Shown: piece by piece, positions 28,603 to 37,762 of the stretch | Layout of the letters: every line of letters starts with the position of its first letter | Position numbering within the stretch: position 1 is the stretch's first letter | DNA from: Stutzerimonas stutzeri | GTDB lineage: Bacteria; Pseudomonadota; Gammaproteobacteria; Pseudomonadales; Pseudomonadaceae | Assembly: GCF_000952685.1 (NCBI RefSeq) | Contig: NZ_JYHV01000034.1 | Span: forward strand, 186,001 to 250,000 | Length of the DNA: 64,000 bases | Direction: 5' to 3' | Made by a program: the position numbers and the translations under genes | The notes under the pieces: generated by a model | Seen by the model: the letters and a program-made list of their open reading frames with translations, nothing else | Database searches by the model: none | Told to the model about the DNA's origin: nothing

Positions 28603-28806
28603 GTGGCCTGCTTGATCGAAGGGAGGACGTACTGCGGTCGTCCGGCAGGACGCGATACCGCCATCGGGCTGCTTACCGGCGCACGAAAAAGAGGCACAGC
28701 CAGCCCAGCCGCACATTGTCGGTGCGTCGAGTCAGCGCCGCCAATGAATCCTATTGATCCTTCGATGCAATAATTTTGCTAACAATCCACTACTGCAGCC
28801 TCGCCA

Positions 28807-28960
28807 TCACCGTCTCATGGCGGCGTTGAGCGCGAGCGGGTTGGCGATGCCGCTGTTGAGATCGACGATGCCGTTGATTTCCCGCGAATGGGTAGCCAGG
28901 GTCTCGACCTGGTGCGACACCTGATCGAGACCGTTCGCGAACGGTTCGCTTGCATCCGAA
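28807..28960 (-). pseudogene. Remnant of a methyl-accepting chemotaxis protein
   Basis: On the minus strand about 50 codons read ...VSHQVETLATHSREINGIVD..., then a degraded stretch and LALNAAMRR before a stop. This matches the signalling hairpin tip region of chemoreceptors (REINGIVD and LALNAAIEAARAGE). There is no start, the downstream half is missing, and the segment between the two motifs is altered. It is a broken fragment, and nothing else is visible in the interval around it. Confidence 0.7.
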
Positions 28961-28982
28961 GATGATCGTCAGCCCCGCGAGG

Positions 28983-29732
28983 TTAGCTGAGCGTGTAGCC
29001 GTTATCGACCACCCAGTCCTGGCCGTAGACGCCGCGAGCGCCCTGGGACAGCTGGAACAGGATGACATTGGCAACCGCCGCCGATTCGAGGAAGTGCCCC
29101 GGCAAAAGACGCTTGGTGACGCCTTCGGCGACCTGTTCGAGCTGCTCGTCGGGCAACCCCAGGGTGCCCCATATCGCCGTGGCGGTCGGGCCCGGCGAGA
29201 CCACGTTGATGCGCACATCCAGGGGCGCGAATTCCACCGCCAGGGTGCGCGCCTGGGCCACCAATGCCGCCTTGGTAGCGATGTAGGCAGCCAGGCCGGG
29301 AAAGGTTCCGCGCGTCAGGAAGGTGCCGACGAACACCACCGAGGCGGGTTTGGCCAGTTCGGCGCGCAGTGCCGCCAGGGTATTCAACGCGCCGGCGCCG
29401 TTGACCGCCCACTGACGATCGAAGCAGGCCATGTCGAGGCTGTCGCCCAGCTCGGCGATGCCCGCGTTCGGTACCAGATAGTCCACCGGCCCGAGTTCGG
29501 CAGCACGCCGGCTCAGCGCCAGCAAAGCGTCCGCAGAGGTCACGTCACCCGCCAGCCAGTGCAGCTGCTCGGAATAGGTTTCCATCAGCTGCCCCAGACC
29601 GCCCAGGTTGCGCGACATGGCCAATACGCGAGCGCCACGCTGCAGCAACGCCGCGCACAATGCCAGTCCAATCCCGGAGCTGGCTCCGGTGACCACGGCC
29701 AGACGGTCCTTGAATTCAGTTTTCATCATCAT
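28983..29732 (-). CDS. Short-chain dehydrogenase/reductase
   Basis: A 249-residue SDR with the cofactor motif TGASSGIG near the N-terminus, NAG, and the catalytic Y-x3-K (AAYIATKAAL). The usual catalytic serine 13 residues before the tyrosine appears to be threonine (VFVGTFLTRG). Substrate unknown. It lies between a chemoreceptor remnant and nnrS on the minus strand. The start may be any of the first three Met codons. Confidence 0.85.
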   Translation of the reverse strand: MMMKTEFKDRLAVVTGASSGIGLALCAALLQRGARVLAMSRNLGGLGQLMETYSEQLHWLAGDVTSADALLALSRRAAELGPVDYLVPNAGIAELGDSLDMACFDRQWAVNGAGALNTLAALRAELAKPASVVFVGTFLTRGTFPGLAAYIATKAALVAQARTLAVEFAPLDVRINVVSPGPTATAIWGTLGLPDEQLEQVAEGVTKRLLPGHFLESAAVANVILFQLSQGARGVYGQDWVVDNGYTLS

Positions 29733-29838
29733 CTCCGATGCCGGCGTTCGCCGAGCCGCAGGCTGCCCGTCCCAGGATGGGCAGGCAGCGGTTTTTCAGT
29801 GGGTGAACAGGGAAACCGAGAAGGCGCCAGGACAACGA

Positions 29839-31029
29839 TCAGCCAGGGTGACCGTCGACCCGCGCAGTCACCAGCATCGGCGCATAGCGCCAGGCATACA
29901 GGGCGAACGCCAGCACCCAGCAGATGGTGGCGAGCCAGAGCCCGGTCATCGGCCACTGGCTGGCGAGGAACACCCGCGAGACGGCGCCGAGGTTGAACAG
30001 CACGAAGGCGGCGACGATGCCCGACGGCAACTGCAATGGGCGTCCGGTATGGCCAAGGGTGACCCGCGCGATCATCGCCAGGATCAGCCCGCTCATCGAG
30101 CCTACCGAGAGTGCATGCAGCGCAGCGCTGGAGTTGGCCAGCAGGCCGAAATTCCACAGTGCCAGGCCTGCCGCGGCAATCACCAGCCAGAGCATTGCCA
30201 GGTGCAGCGACCAGAGCAACGACACTCGCCAGATCCCCGCGTCGTACCAGCGAGTCAGGCGCAGCAGGTGGCCGATGGCGATGGCGAGAAACAGCACACC
30301 GAGCCACACGTTCGGTAGCAGCGCGACGCCGGCGGCATAGAGCGCAGCGACCAAGCCGGTCCCGACCAGCAACGCCACGTCCAGCCAAAGCCAGGGTTTC
30401 ACGGCTTCGCTGCGACCGAGGCCGCGCTGGGTGAAGAACGGAATCACCCGGCCTCCGATGATGGCCATCAACGCCGCCACCAGCCACAGCCCGGCGAGCA
30501 CGCCCTGGCGCTGCAGCCCATCGTCGCTCAGGGCGACGCCGCAGAGCACCAGCACATCGGCACAGGTCATCAGGGTGAGTACGGCGATGATCGGGTAGTT
30601 GCGTTTCTGCCTGGCCACCCAGAGCATGCGCGCCATCAATCCGGTCACGCCGAGCAGAAATAGCAGGTCCGCCACGATCAGCAGGCCGATCGGCGCACCC
30701 AGCAACCAACCCAGCCGCGCCAGCAGCCAAACGCCCGCCAGCGCTGCCAACCGGTTGCCGGAGACGCCGGGCTGGCCGGTCCAGGTCTGCCCCGCCGTCA
30801 GCAGGAAGCCAGCGACGATTGCCATGGCGAAGCCGAACAGCATTTCGTGGCGGTGCCAGGCGAGCCAGCCGCCGGTGGGGTGAAAGCCCGACCACAGTCC
30901 GGTCCAGGCCCCGATCCACAACGGGATCGCCAGCATCGCGAAGAGGCTGCCGGCGAGAAAGAATGGACGAAACGCGAGCCGCCAAAGGGGCGGGATACTG
31001 AGGGCTTTTCGCCGATCGATGACTTGCAC
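29839..31029 (-). CDS. nnrS: NnrS family haem-copper membrane protein
   Basis: About 396 residues with some twelve membrane spans (HRHEMLFGFAMAIVAGFLLTAGQTWTGQ, GGRVIPFFTQRGLG, MIARVTLGHTGRP). NnrS contains haem and copper and relieves NO stress in denitrifiers. The start is likely GTG. 31029 is given because AGGAGG stands just before it, although a GTG five codons upstream is also open. An FNR-family box 130 bp upstream supports anaerobic or NO-linked expression. Confidence 0.92.
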   Translation of the reverse strand: MQVIDRRKALSIPPLWRLAFRPFFLAGSLFAMLAIPLWIGAWTGLWSGFHPTGGWLAWHRHEMLFGFAMAIVAGFLLTAGQTWTGQPGVSGNRLAALAGVWLLARLGWLLGAPIGLLIVADLLFLLGVTGLMARMLWVARQKRNYPIIAVLTLMTCADVLVLCGVALSDDGLQRQGVLAGLWLVAALMAIIGGRVIPFFTQRGLGRSEAVKPWLWLDVALLVGTGLVAALYAAGVALLPNVWLGVLFLAIAIGHLLRLTRWYDAGIWRVSLLWSLHLAMLWLVIAAAGLALWNFGLLANSSAALHALSVGSMSGLILAMIARVTLGHTGRPLQLPSGIVAAFVLFNLGAVSRVFLASQWPMTGLWLATICWVLAFALYAWRYAPMLVTARVDGHPG

Positions 31030-31152
31030 GGGGCCTCCTGACACTCATTCTGCAACGGCCGGCGAAGCAGTAAGCCGCCGGACCGAGGAACCAGGGCGCC
31101 GAGATTCCCGGAGCCAGGGTTACTTTTTACAGGGTAGGAGGCGTTCCCAGAC

Positions 31153-31166
31153 TTGATTGCAATCAG
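31153..31166. promoter_or_regulatory. ANR/DNR box upstream of nnrS
   Basis: TTGATTGCAATCAG differs from TTGAT-N4-ATCAA only in the last base, centred about 130 bp before the nnrS start. Confidence 0.75.
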
Positions 31167-31259
31167 TTTTTGCTGAGGGTCCCGCTGGCAGGCCGTGGCA
31201 GGGTTGCAGCCGGCATCCGGCATCCGGCAAGCGGCGCCACGCCTCGTCGAGCCGCCGAC

Positions 31260-31300
31260 TGCCGAGCCACGGTGGATGTAAAAGGCGACATCCACCCTAC
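31260..31300. repeat. Partial GTAGGGTGG-family repeat
   Basis: The segment GGTGGATGT...GACATCCACCCTAC forms a near-perfect palindrome and matches one half of the elements at 10262 and 14417. Confidence 0.7.
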
Positions 31301-31360
31301 GCAGCTCTTCATGAGAGCCCGTGCGTGGCGCCGACTGATGCAGGTGGCTTGTTTTTCTGT

Positions 31361-31852
31361 GGGAGCCCGTGCGTAACGCTGCGTTGTGCAGGTCGCACAC
31401 TTCTTCTGTGGGAGCCGCGACCCGCGGCGAATGGCGCAACTCGGTGCCGGAAAAGCTTCGCCCCGGGTCGGGGCTCCCACAAATCGAGCCCGTGCGTGAC
31501 GCTGCGTTGTGCAGGTCGCACACTTTTTCTGTGGGAGCCGCGACCCGCGGCGAATGGCGCAACTCGGTGCCGAAAAAGCCTCGCCCCGGGTCGGGGCTTC
31601 CACAAATCGCGCCCGTGCGTGGCGCTGCGTTGTGCAGGTCGCACGCTTTTTCTGTGGGAGCCGCGACCCGCGGCGAATGGCGCAACTCGGTGCCGAAAAG
31701 CCTCGCCCCGGGTTGGCGCTTCCACAAATCGCGCCCGTGCGTGGCGCTGCGCTGTGCAGGTCGCACACTTTTTCTGTGGGAGCCGCGACCCGCGGCGAAT
31801 GGCGCCAAGTCAGCGCCGAAAAGCCTCGCCCCGAGGGCGGTTCCTACAGGAA
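31361..31852. repeat. Tandem REP array 2, four full units
   Basis: Four copies of a unit of 122-123 bp, with GTGGGAGCCGCGACCCGCGG starting at 31408, 31531, 31654 and 31776, plus a degenerate leading piece. Each unit holds the same two palindromic elements as array 1 but a different linker (GCCCGTGCGTGRCGCTGCG and GTGCAGGTCGCAC). No gene is seen between nnrS and tatE. Confidence 0.9.
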
Positions 31853-31878
31853 AAGCGCAAAGACAGTCGGTTGCGACG

Positions 31879-32058
31879 CTATTTCGGCTCGTGCTTGACC
31901 ACATCGGCGGCGCTGCTGTCGCCGTCGTTCATTGACTTGCGAAAGCCACTGATCGCGCCGCCCAGGTCGGAGCCCAGGCCGCGCAGGCGCTTGGTGCCGA
32001 ATAGCATGATCACGATCATCAGCACGATCAGGAGTTGCCAGATACTGATACCCATCAT
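31879..32058 (-). CDS. tatE: TatA/TatE-type twin-arginine translocase subunit
   Basis: A 59-residue protein that I translated from the minus strand: a short N-terminal membrane helix ([19 protein letters not shown]), the hinge [14 protein letters not shown], an amphipathic helix and an acidic tail. It has the TatA build. GAGG stands eight bases before the first ATG. A TatA-like gene at the end of nosRZDFYL is known in P. stutzeri as tatE, and NosZ is a Tat substrate, so a role in its export is plausible. Confidence 0.88.
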   Translation of the reverse strand: MMGISIWQLLIVLMIVIMLFGTKRLRGLGSDLGGAISGFRKSMNDGDSSAADVVKHEPK

Positions 32059-32108
32059 TGCAAATACCTCGTTTCAAGTTGTGTTGATCGGCCGGTGCCG
32101 ACGGCCGA

Positions 32109-32663
32109 TCAGTGGCCGCCGTGGGCCTGTTGATGATCGGTCATGTCCATGGACATGGTGGCTTGGGGTTGCAGCACGGCCTGGTCGATCTCGTCGAAGC
32201 GCAGCACCCGCCCACCCTGCTCGGCTGCCAGGCGCTGTGCGTCGGTTTCCTTGGCGAAGGTCGCCAGTACCGCGCCCATCGCGCCCTTTAGTTTCGTACC
32301 GGCCACATAGTAGGCGCTGGTTGCATCGATCAGGTAGTGATCATCGGGTTTCTCCCAACTGCTGCGGCCCATGTCGTGAACATAGAGCTTGGCCTGCAGC
32401 GTGCGGTTTTCCGGCTGCAACCACCAGCCGAGCAGTTCCGCGGTGGAACAGAATTTCCTCACCTTGCCCTTCTCCACCGCCTCTCCCTTGGGGCCGGGGA
32501 AATCGCTGATCGCCATGCCGCAAACGTGGCACTCATCGCTGGCATGGAAGGCCACCGGCGCCAGCGCCTGTTCGTTGGTCTCCGGCTCGTTGCAGGCAGC
32601 CAAACCCAACAGCAGCGCCGCGGTTAGCAGCAGTCGTGACGAACGGATGTATAGCGCATTCAT
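32109..32663 (-). CDS. nosL: Copper lipoprotein NosL
   Basis: A 184-residue outer-membrane-type lipoprotein with lipobox LGLAAC (Cys24) and the copper-binding motif CHVCGMAI, ending in a His/Met-rich tail (MSMDMTDHQQAHGGH). NosL binds Cu(I) and delivers it to NosZ for the CuZ site. AGGA lies ten bases before the ATG. It follows nosY by about 22 bp. Confidence 0.95.
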   Translation of the reverse strand: MNALYIRSSRLLLTAALLLGLAACNEPETNEQALAPVAFHASDECHVCGMAISDFPGPKGEAVEKGKVRKFCSTAELLGWWLQPENRTLQAKLYVHDMGRSSWEKPDDHYLIDATSAYYVAGTKLKGAMGAVLATFAKETDAQRLAAEQGGRVLRFDEIDQAVLQPQATMSMDMTDHQQAHGGH

Positions 32664-32685
32664 GGTTACAGTTTCCTTCTCGTAG

Positions 32686-33513
32686 TCATGCCAAACGGCG
32701 GCGGAACACGCCATAGGCCAGTAGCAGCGAAACGCCCACCCAGAGCAGCAGGCATAGCCAGAGCGCGGCACCCGGTAGCGGCAGATCGCCGCCCAGCGAC
32801 AACACACCCATGGCGTTGCCACCTTCGAAACCGGACAGATTGATCAGGCGGTAAATGTCGGCGGGGTTGAGCAGCAGCAACCAGGGCAGCGCCTCGGAGC
32901 TGAAGGTGCCCTCGCTGAGCACCAGCAGCGCCAGCAGGACCAGATCGAACACCAGCACGAAGAGAAACCACACGCCGAGCGCCAAGCCGGCCGCACTGGA
33001 TTTCTCGCTGACCTTGCTGCTCAGCACATAGGCCATGGCCAGAAATACCCAGCCAAGCAGCGTCGAAGACACCATGAAGCGACCGAACGCCCAGAGCAGC
33101 AGGCCGATCTCGATGTCGTCGACCAGCACCGCGATGGCCAGCATCGCGCAGCCGAAGCCGATCAGCACCGCCAACGCCAGAATCAAGCCGTGGCCGACGA
33201 ACTTGCCGAGCAGAATCTGCCCGCGCCCCAGCGGATAGGTCAGCAGCAGCATCAGGGTGCCGCCCTCGTCTTCGCCGACGATGGCATCGTAGGCCAGCAA
33301 CAGTGCGATCAATGGCATCAGAAAAGTCGCCAGACTGGCCAGGCTGGCGACCGTGGCCGGGATCGAGGTGAAGCCGAGCTGACCGGACGCCGCGGCGCCG
33401 AGCCAGGCGATGCCCACCGCCAGCATCGCGAACAGCAGACTGATCGCCAGCAGCCACCGGTTGCGCAGGCCATCGCTGAGTTCCTTGCGGGCGATGTTCC
33501 AGACTTGGTTCAT
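32686..33513 (-). CDS. nosY: ABC transporter permease NosY
   Basis: A 275-residue integral membrane protein with six spans, forming with NosF and NosD the ABC complex required for CuZ assembly in NosZ, probably moving a sulfur species or copper-loading energy. The start overlaps the nosF stop (ATGA). Confidence 0.95.
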   Translation of the reverse strand: MNQVWNIARKELSDGLRNRWLLAISLLFAMLAVGIAWLGAAASGQLGFTSIPATVASLASLATFLMPLIALLLAYDAIVGEDEGGTLMLLLTYPLGRGQILLGKFVGHGLILALAVLIGFGCAMLAIAVLVDDIEIGLLLWAFGRFMVSSTLLGWVFLAMAYVLSSKVSEKSSAAGLALGVWFLFVLVFDLVLLALLVLSEGTFSSEALPWLLLLNPADIYRLINLSGFEGGNAMGVLSLGGDLPLPGAALWLCLLLWVGVSLLLAYGVFRRRLA

Positions 33514-34436
33514 AGCGTGCCCTCCGAGGCCCGGACGTCGCCGGCGCGCTCCATGTAATAGCGGTACAGGTCCTCCAGCGAAGGCTGATGAATCTCGATG
33601 TCATCCGGCTCGCCTTCGCCGAGCAGCTCGCGCAGCAATGGCAGTTTGTGGCCGTTGATGGCGGAAACCTCGACGCTGCGCTCGCCCAGCGTGCGGGCCG
33701 GGTGACCGGCCGCATCCCAGCGCTGGACCCAGGCCGCGCCGTTGTCCATGCCGCTGGCACGGATGCGCACCGGCAGGCCCGCCTCGACACGCAATTGCGC
33801 CAGACTGCCGACCGCCTGCAAGCGGCCTTTAGCGAGGATTGCCGCGCGGTTGATGTGCGCCTCGACGCCAGGCAGCACGTGCGAACAGAGAATGATGCTG
33901 GTGCCGCGCTGACGCAGGCGGTCGATCAGCTGATACAGATCGCCGGTGGCAATCGGATCAAGGCCCACGGTAGGTTCGTCGAGCAGTAGCAGGCGCGGCT
34001 CGCCGAGCAGCGCCTGGGCCAGGCCGAGGCGCTGACGCATGCCCTTGGAATAAGTCTTGACCCGCCGGTCGGCCGCATGGGCGAGGCCCACCTGCTCCAG
34101 CAGATCGTCGACCTGTTTCAGCGGCGCGCTCTTCAATCGGGCGAAATGCCGGAGCGTTTCGCGGCCGCTGAGCTGCGGGTAGAAGGTCACGTTCTCAGGC
34201 AGATAGCCGAGCTGGCGGCGCACCGCCGGGTCGTTCGGCGCATGGCTCAGCACCCGCACCTGCCCTTCGCTGGGCATCAGCAGGCCGAGGATGAGCTTCA
34301 TGCTGGTGGTCTTGCCGGCGCCGTTGTGGCCGAACAGGCCCAGCACCTCGCCCTCGCCGAGGGTCAGGTTCAGATCATGCAGCACGGTCATGCTTCCGTA
34401 ACGCTGGTTCACGCCCTGGATTTCTACAGCGCTCAT
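33510..34436 (-). CDS. nosF: ABC transporter ATPase NosF
   Basis: A 308-residue ATPase with Walker A GHNGAGKT (36-43), ABC signature YSKGMRQR and Walker [13 protein letters not shown]. Energises NosY/NosD. Start [14 protein letters not shown] lies inside the end of nosD (4-bp overlap), excluding the longer frame upstream. Confidence 0.95.
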   Translation of the reverse strand: MSAVEIQGVNQRYGSMTVLHDLNLTLGEGEVLGLFGHNGAGKTTSMKLILGLLMPSEGQVRVLSHAPNDPAVRRQLGYLPENVTFYPQLSGRETLRHFARLKSAPLKQVDDLLEQVGLAHAADRRVKTYSKGMRQRLGLAQALLGEPRLLLLDEPTVGLDPIATGDLYQLIDRLRQRGTSIILCSHVLPGVEAHINRAAILAKGRLQAVGSLAQLRVEAGLPVRIRASGMDNGAAWVQRWDAAGHPARTLGERSVEVSAINGHKLPLLRELLGEGEPDDIEIHQPSLEDLYRYYMERAGDVRASEGTL

Positions 34437-35740
34437 GGCGTTGGCTCCTGCGTTTTGCTCATCAATGGTTCGGTTGGCGGCTTCATCAAAGGATGGCTGT
34501 CTTGCACCCCAGGCGACTTGATGACCGGGAAGGCCCGTTGAACCCAGCGCAGCACCTCGATGCTCGGGCTGTTCATCAACAACCGCACCTGCGGGTAGAG
34601 CCACAACAGACGATCGACGTTGTCGTTGGGCTCGTAGGCTACGTCGCCCCGCCCATCATCGTTGCGGTCCCAGCCCAGGTAGTCGCTCCAGTAGTTACCA
34701 CGGCCGTCGATGGACCATTCCTGAGTGCGAGTGGCCACGTACTTGACCTGCTGCTGATTGTCGATAAAGGCATTGCCAGAGATGCGGTTGTCTTCCGAGC
34801 CCGCAGTCAGGTGGATGCCCAGCGCGCTTTTCTCGAAACGGTTGCCTGCGATGGTGTTGAACAAGGAGTTGTAGATGAACAGCGCCTTGCCCTCGGCGCC
34901 CGAGATCATGCTGTCGCCGGTCGAGCCGCTGCGCACGTCACTGACGACGTTGTCGCGAATGGTCGAATAGGTGATGTAGTTCATCAGGATGCCGTAGTTC
35001 TCGTCCTGCTCGGAGCGGTTGCCGATGACCTCCAGCTTGCGGCTCTGCATCAGCGCATAACCGGTACGGGTTCGACGGGTGATGTTGCCGATCACCCGGT
35101 TGTCATTGGCGAACATGTAGTGCACCCCGTAGCGCAGATCCTCCAGCACGTTGTTCTGCAACAGGTTGCCGTTGGAGGTGTCGATGTAGATGCCGTCACG
35201 GGTTTCGCGCACGTGGTTGCCGATCACCTGCGCGCCCTTCACGGCGTACAGGTGGATGCCGTTGCCGCGATCCTGCGAACGGATGTTCGGGTCGCCCTGG
35301 ATGCGGTTGCCGATCAGGCTGACGTCGTGGGTGGAGTCGACCCAGACGCCCGAGCCCGGGCCCTGCATCCGGTTGTCCTCGATCACCGCGCCGTGCGCCT
35401 TCGGTCCGATGAACACGGCGGAATTGAGGTCGGTGAGGTTGTGCCCCCAATTGCGCAGGGCGCAGCCCTCGACGCTGACGTCGGGTGCGGTGATGGTCAG
35501 GGCGTTGCCCTCGCCTTGTGCGTCGATGACCGCACCGGGTTCGCAGCGGATCTGCAGCGACTCGTCGATACTGAACGAGCCGCTGTACTCACCGGCGGGC
35601 AAGCGCCAGCGCTGTTCGCCGTCCGCCTGTAACGGCAGCACGGTGATGGGTTGCGGGGCCGCCACGGCCACCCCGCAGAACAGTGCCAGCAGCAGCGCTG
35701 CCAGCGGTTGAAGCCTGGATATCGCCTGAGATCTGAGCAC
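34433..35740 (-). CDS. nosD: Periplasmic copper-maturation protein NosD
   Basis: A 435-residue periplasmic protein with a signal peptide (to about residue 28) and a right-handed parallel beta-helix made of many CASH-type repeats (DNRV, GNR, GIY patterns). NosD binds the NosFY transporter and hands material to NosL/NosZ for CuZ formation. The start is GTG, with GAGGAAC before it. Confidence 0.93.
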   Translation of the reverse strand: MLRSQAISRLQPLAALLLALFCGVAVAAPQPITVLPLQADGEQRWRLPAGEYSGSFSIDESLQIRCEPGAVIDAQGEGNALTITAPDVSVEGCALRNWGHNLTDLNSAVFIGPKAHGAVIEDNRMQGPGSGVWVDSTHDVSLIGNRIQGDPNIRSQDRGNGIHLYAVKGAQVIGNHVRETRDGIYIDTSNGNLLQNNVLEDLRYGVHYMFANDNRVIGNITRRTRTGYALMQSRKLEVIGNRSEQDENYGILMNYITYSTIRDNVVSDVRSGSTGDSMISGAEGKALFIYNSLFNTIAGNRFEKSALGIHLTAGSEDNRISGNAFIDNQQQVKYVATRTQEWSIDGRGNYWSDYLGWDRNDDGRGDVAYEPNDNVDRLLWLYPQVRLLMNSPSIEVLRWVQRAFPVIKSPGVQDSHPLMKPPTEPLMSKTQEPTP

Positions 35741-35773
35741 TGCGTTGTTCCTCTTCAGCTTCCAGGCAGGTGA

Positions 35774-35799
35774 AAGGCGGGAGCGATCGCCCCCGCCCG
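35774..35799 (-). terminator. Stem-loop between nosZ and nosD
   Basis: A GGCGGG/CCCGCC stem with a loop of 10 bases lies just beyond the nosZ stop, followed on the minus strand by CTTTCAC only, so termination would be partial. Confidence 0.4.
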
Positions 35800-35805
35800 G
35801 TCGTG

Positions 35806-37707
35806 TTACGCCGGCTCGACCAGCATGCGGCCGACCATTTCCATGTGCAGCGCGTGGCAGAACCAGCTGCAGTAGTACCAGTGCAGGCCCGGCTTATCGG
35901 CAATGAAGGTGATGGACGAGGTCTGCTGCGGGCTGATCTCCATGCTCGCGCCGTGGTTGGTCATGACGAACCCGTGGGACACGTCCTCGATCTGGTCGAT
36001 ATTGGTGATGACCACGGTGACTTCGTCGCCCTGCTTGACGTTGAACTCGGTCAGGCCATAGGTCGGTGCCGACGAGGTCATGTAGACGCGCACCTTGTTG
36101 CCGTCGCGGATGACCTTGTTGTCGGTTTCCAGGGTGATGCCGTCCTTCTTCGCCATCTCGACGGTCGGCGCGAAGAATGGATCGTTGCGTTCCCAGATCT
36201 TGCGCGTCTTGATCTGGTCGCGACGGGCGAGGATGCAGTCGTGCGGCTCGGCGTAGGTCGGGCCGTCATGCACCAGTTTCATCTCGTCGCCGGAAATGTC
36301 GATCAGCTGGTCGTTTTCCGGGTGCAGCGGCCCGGTCGGGAGGAAGCGATCCTTGGAGAACTTGCACAGCGCCACCAACCATTGACCGTCGGCTTCGCTG
36401 GTTTCGGTCAGCGAGGCATGCAGGTGGCCCGGTTGATACTGCACATCGAGCTTCTGCTTGATGTAGTTGACCTTCTCGCCGTTGTAGGCGCGCACCGCGT
36501 CGGCCATGTTCCATTTGACCACCTGGCTGTCGATGAACAGCGTGGTGTAGGCATTGCCGCGGCCGTCGAAGGTGGTGTGCAGCGGGCCGAGGCCCAGTTC
36601 CGGTTCGGCGGCGACCACATCGCGCGGATCCTTCAGCTTGCCATCGAACAGGTCATCGAGCTTGGCGATCTCGATCATGGTGACGGTCGGCGACAGCTTG
36701 CCGGCTGCGATGAAGTACTTGCCATCGGAGGACGTGTTGCAGCCGTGCGGGTTCTTCGGCACCGGAATGTAGCGGGTGAACTCGGAGCCTGCGCGACCGT
36801 CGACCACCGGCACCTTGGAATCACCGATGGTGCTGAACTTGCCGGCCTTGATGGCGGCCTCGATGCGCGGAATGTTGTACACCACGACCCAGTCGCGCTC
36901 GTTGCGCATCATGCCGCCCAGGTCGTAGGCCTTTTCCGAGTTGTAGCAGGTGGAGGCGGCATACTTGCCGGTGTAGTCGGCATCGGTGTTGTCCAGATTA
37001 CCGTCGACGATGACCTGGAAGGCCATCTCCATCTTCTCGGCATCGATGACGTTGAACAGGGTGTAGGCGCTCTCGGCCTGCAGGTCGAAACTGCTGCCGT
37101 CATTGGGGTGCGGAATCACGAACTCGGCGTTGGCGAACACGTACTTGGTGTGCGGCACCTTCTGCAAACGCAAGCCGTGAATGGCCTGGACGTTGGGCAC
37201 GGTGAGCATCTTGTCGCACTTCATGATGTCCAGACGGATCCGCGCGACGCGGCTGTTGGCCTTGTCATTGATGAACAGATATTTGCCGTCGTACTTGCCA
37301 TCGGTCATCGAGATATGCGGATGGTGGCAGTCGCCGTTCAGGTATTTCGCGCTGTCGCCCATGATGTGGCGGCTTTCGTTGGTCAGTCCCCAACCAGTGG
37401 CCGAATCGACGTTGAACACAGGGATACGCATCAGCTCACGCATCGACGGCACGCCCACCACGCGTACTTCGCCCTGGTGGCCGCCGCTCCAGAAACCGTA
37501 GTAATCGTCGAGCTCACCGGGCGCGACGTGGATCTTCGATTTCGCTTCCTTGACCGCAGCCGCCCACGACTCGCGCGTCATCACGCCGCCGGTCAGGGCC
37601 GTAGCCGCTACCACCGCGCCGGTCATGGCGCTGGCCCCGAGGAAGCCGCGGCGACTGAGGCCACTCTTCTCCAGCGCCTGGGGGTTCTTGGTTTCTTTGT
37701 CGCTCAT
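35806..37707 (-). CDS. nosZ: Nitrous oxide reductase (clade I)
   Basis: A 633-residue periplasmic copper enzyme that reduces N2O to N2. The Tat signal SRRGFLGAS marks it as clade I. A seven-bladed propeller holds the CuZ histidines (HHPHIS, NPHGCNTS and others), and the C-terminal cupredoxin domain binds CuA through CSWFCHALHMEM (Cys613, Cys617, His621, Met624). It starts 55 bp after nosR, with AAGGAGC as ribosome site. Confidence 0.98.
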   Translation of the reverse strand: MSDKETKNPQALEKSGLSRRGFLGASAMTGAVVAATALTGGVMTRESWAAAVKEAKSKIHVAPGELDDYYGFWSGGHQGEVRVVGVPSMRELMRIPVFNVDSATGWGLTNESRHIMGDSAKYLNGDCHHPHISMTDGKYDGKYLFINDKANSRVARIRLDIMKCDKMLTVPNVQAIHGLRLQKVPHTKYVFANAEFVIPHPNDGSSFDLQAESAYTLFNVIDAEKMEMAFQVIVDGNLDNTDADYTGKYAASTCYNSEKAYDLGGMMRNERDWVVVYNIPRIEAAIKAGKFSTIGDSKVPVVDGRAGSEFTRYIPVPKNPHGCNTSSDGKYFIAAGKLSPTVTMIEIAKLDDLFDGKLKDPRDVVAAEPELGLGPLHTTFDGRGNAYTTLFIDSQVVKWNMADAVRAYNGEKVNYIKQKLDVQYQPGHLHASLTETSEADGQWLVALCKFSKDRFLPTGPLHPENDQLIDISGDEMKLVHDGPTYAEPHDCILARRDQIKTRKIWERNDPFFAPTVEMAKKDGITLETDNKVIRDGNKVRVYMTSSAPTYGLTEFNVKQGDEVTVVITNIDQIEDVSHGFVMTNHGASMEISPQQTSSITFIADKPGLHWYYCSWFCHALHMEMVGRMLVEPA

Positions 37708-37762
37708 GTGATTGCTCCTTAGGGGACAGCTTTTGGTCAGAGGATCATTGCGAGCTTTCGCG

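Noticed and set aside
35770..37722. 650-codon plus-strand frame
   Set aside because: Antisense to nosZ. NosZ has unmistakable CuA and CuZ motifs on the minus strand.
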